Assembly (NCBI GenBank): GCA_030431165.1
Contig: JAUIJQ010000258.1
Coordinates: forward strand, 1 to 5,407
Source of the DNA: Rhodothermia bacterium
Lineage (GTDB): Bacteria; Bacteroidota; Rhodothermia; Rhodothermales; JABDKH01
Reading direction: 5' to 3'
Length of the DNA: 5,407 nucleotides
This document shows positions 4,896 through 5,407 of the stretch, piece after piece (position 1 is the stretch's first letter; each line of letters opens with the position of its first letter). A model generated the notes under the pieces. That model was given only the letters and a program-made list of their open reading frames with translations, searched no databases and was not told where the DNA came from. The translations under genes were made by a program, and so were the position numbers.

Positions 4896-5407
4896 ATGAC
4901 TTCCCGGTGGTTAATTGCGTTGCTAATGGTCGGCGTGACCGCTCCCGCTGCCGCGCAGGAATCCGTTATTCGTGTGGTTGCCGCCCCCGGTGACGGCATT
5001 TATTCCCTGTTGAGGAAGCACGGGGCTGACCCCGCGCGTCACCTTGATGAGTTCATCGCACTGAATCAGCCGGCGCTCGCCGAGGGCACGGGCTTGAGGG
5101 AGGGCGCGTCGTACGTACTGCCAAATTTTGAGGACGAGTCCGCCGGTTCTGGCGCAGCCGGTTCTGGCACAGCCGGCTCGGCTGCCCCGACTGTTGATGT
5201 AGCGCGACACGAGATATTCGGTGCCGAGTACGCCGCTGTGAGCGCCGAAAGCAAGCGCCTCGAAGGCACCGTCTATTACCTCATTTCGGGCCACGGCGGA
5301 CCCGACCCGGGTGCCATGGCCTCATACGGAGGTAAGTCGATCGCAGAGGATGAATACGCCTACGACGTGACCCTTCGTCTCGCCAGGAATCTGATGGCGA
5401 ACGGGGC
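4896..5407 (+). CDS. Exported N-acetylmuramoyl-L-alanine amidase with LysM-like domain (3' end cut off by window edge)
   Basis: The visible 170 residues are the N-terminal part. The family cleaves the amide bond between N-acetylmuramic acid and L-alanine in peptidoglycan, acting in the periplasm or on the septal wall with a zinc ion. Residues 1-20 form a signal peptide, with likely cleavage APAAA|QES. Residues 24-76 resemble a LysM or LysM-like wall-binding module (VAAPGDGIYSLLRKHG, then FIALN.P, then G.SYVLP). Residues 81-98 are an Ala/Gly/Ser linker. From residue 123 the Amidase_3-type catalytic domain starts: YLISGHGGPDPGAM, with H133 as first zinc ligand and E151 or E153 in EDEYAYDVTLRLARNL as the likely second. 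The remaining ligand and catalytic residues lie beyond the edge. Start ATG 4896 gives an intact signal peptide; no Shine-Dalgarno site is visible before it. It is divergent from the membrane-protein gene. The amidase call is strong; the LysM call is moderate. Confidence 0.87.
   Translation, partial: MTSRWLIALLMVGVTAPAAAQESVIRVVAAPGDGIYSLLRKHGADPARHLDEFIALNQPALAEGTGLREGASYVLPNFEDESAGSGAAGSGTAGSAAPTVDVARHEIFGAEYAAVSAESKRLEGTVYYLISGHGGPDPGAMASYGGKSIAEDEYAYDVTLRLARNLMANG
5142..5186 (+). repeat. 15-bp tandem repeat encoding the amidase linker
   Basis: Units at 5142-5156 and 5157-5171 differ at one base only (GCCGGTTCTGGC followed by GCA or ACA). A third, diverged unit lies at 5172-5186. They encode AGSGA-AGSGT-AGSAA. 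The length is in frame, so copy-number change would only lengthen or shorten the flexible linker between the LysM-like and catalytic domains. Confidence 0.8.

Noticed and set aside
4892..4897. TACAAT as a -10 box for the amidase
   Set aside because: It overlaps the start codon, so the transcript would begin downstream of the ATG. The next in-frame Met (residue 11) would destroy the signal peptide. No -35 element lies at the right distance.
4682..4999. Upstream extension of the membrane-protein frame to an ATG at 4999
   Set aside because: It would overlap the 5' end of the amidase gene and add a non-hydrophobic, Cys/Arg-rich leader before the first membrane helix. A good ribosome binding site instead marks ATG 4681.
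4923..5294. Minus-strand open frame of 123 codons antisense to the amidase
   Set aside because: The plus strand encodes a signal peptide, a LysM-like module and an amidase motif, so the antisense frame is a by-product of codon composition.
1..5407. tRNA, rRNA, CRISPR array, insertion sequence or phage-related genes
   Set aside because: I saw no regularly spaced DNA repeats, transposase or integrase motifs, terminal inverted repeats or tRNA-like cloverleaf. The window is almost fully accounted for by four protein genes.

Overview
The window is moderately GC-rich bacterial chromosomal DNA with dense protein coding and no RNA genes, mobile elements or CRISPR arrays that I can see. Protein types suggest a Gram-negative bacterium of the Bacteroidota/Rhodothermota-Gemmatimonadota-Acidobacteriota kind. 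A kinase with an N-terminal helical leader, one membrane helix and a long TPR tail is typical of those phyla, and the amidase has the SGHGGPDPGA signature that I associate with Bacteroidota-type enzymes. This placement is inference and not firm.

Layout: three genes lie head to tail on the minus strand, and one lies divergently on the plus strand at the right edge. From right to left on the minus strand they are: (i) a 185-residue four-helix membrane protein of unknown function (4124-4681), with a clear Shine-Dalgarno site and a plausible sigma70-like promoter; (ii) a 907-residue membrane-anchored Ser/Thr protein kinase with all catalytic residues intact and about ten TPR units (1305-4028); (iii) a secreted protein of at least 409 residues made of three tandem repeats of about 115 residues, each with a cysteine pair. 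Its 3' end is cut off by the left edge of the window (1-1229). On the plus strand, 4896-5407 is the 5' part of an exported N-acetylmuramoyl-L-alanine amidase with a LysM-like N-terminal domain and an Ala/Gly/Ser linker; it is cut off by the right edge.

How the genes may relate: the kinase and the secreted repeat protein are 75 bp apart on the same strand with no visible terminator, so they could be co-transcribed as a sensor plus an exported product. No substrate link can be read from the sequence. The 214-bp divergent region (4682-4895) serves the membrane-protein gene and the amidase gene. It holds an inverted repeat, a palindrome and a pair of direct repeats that could be regulatory. The least explained items are the exported cysteine-containing repeat protein and the four-helix membrane protein. 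I found no clear evidence of a new defence or mobile system.
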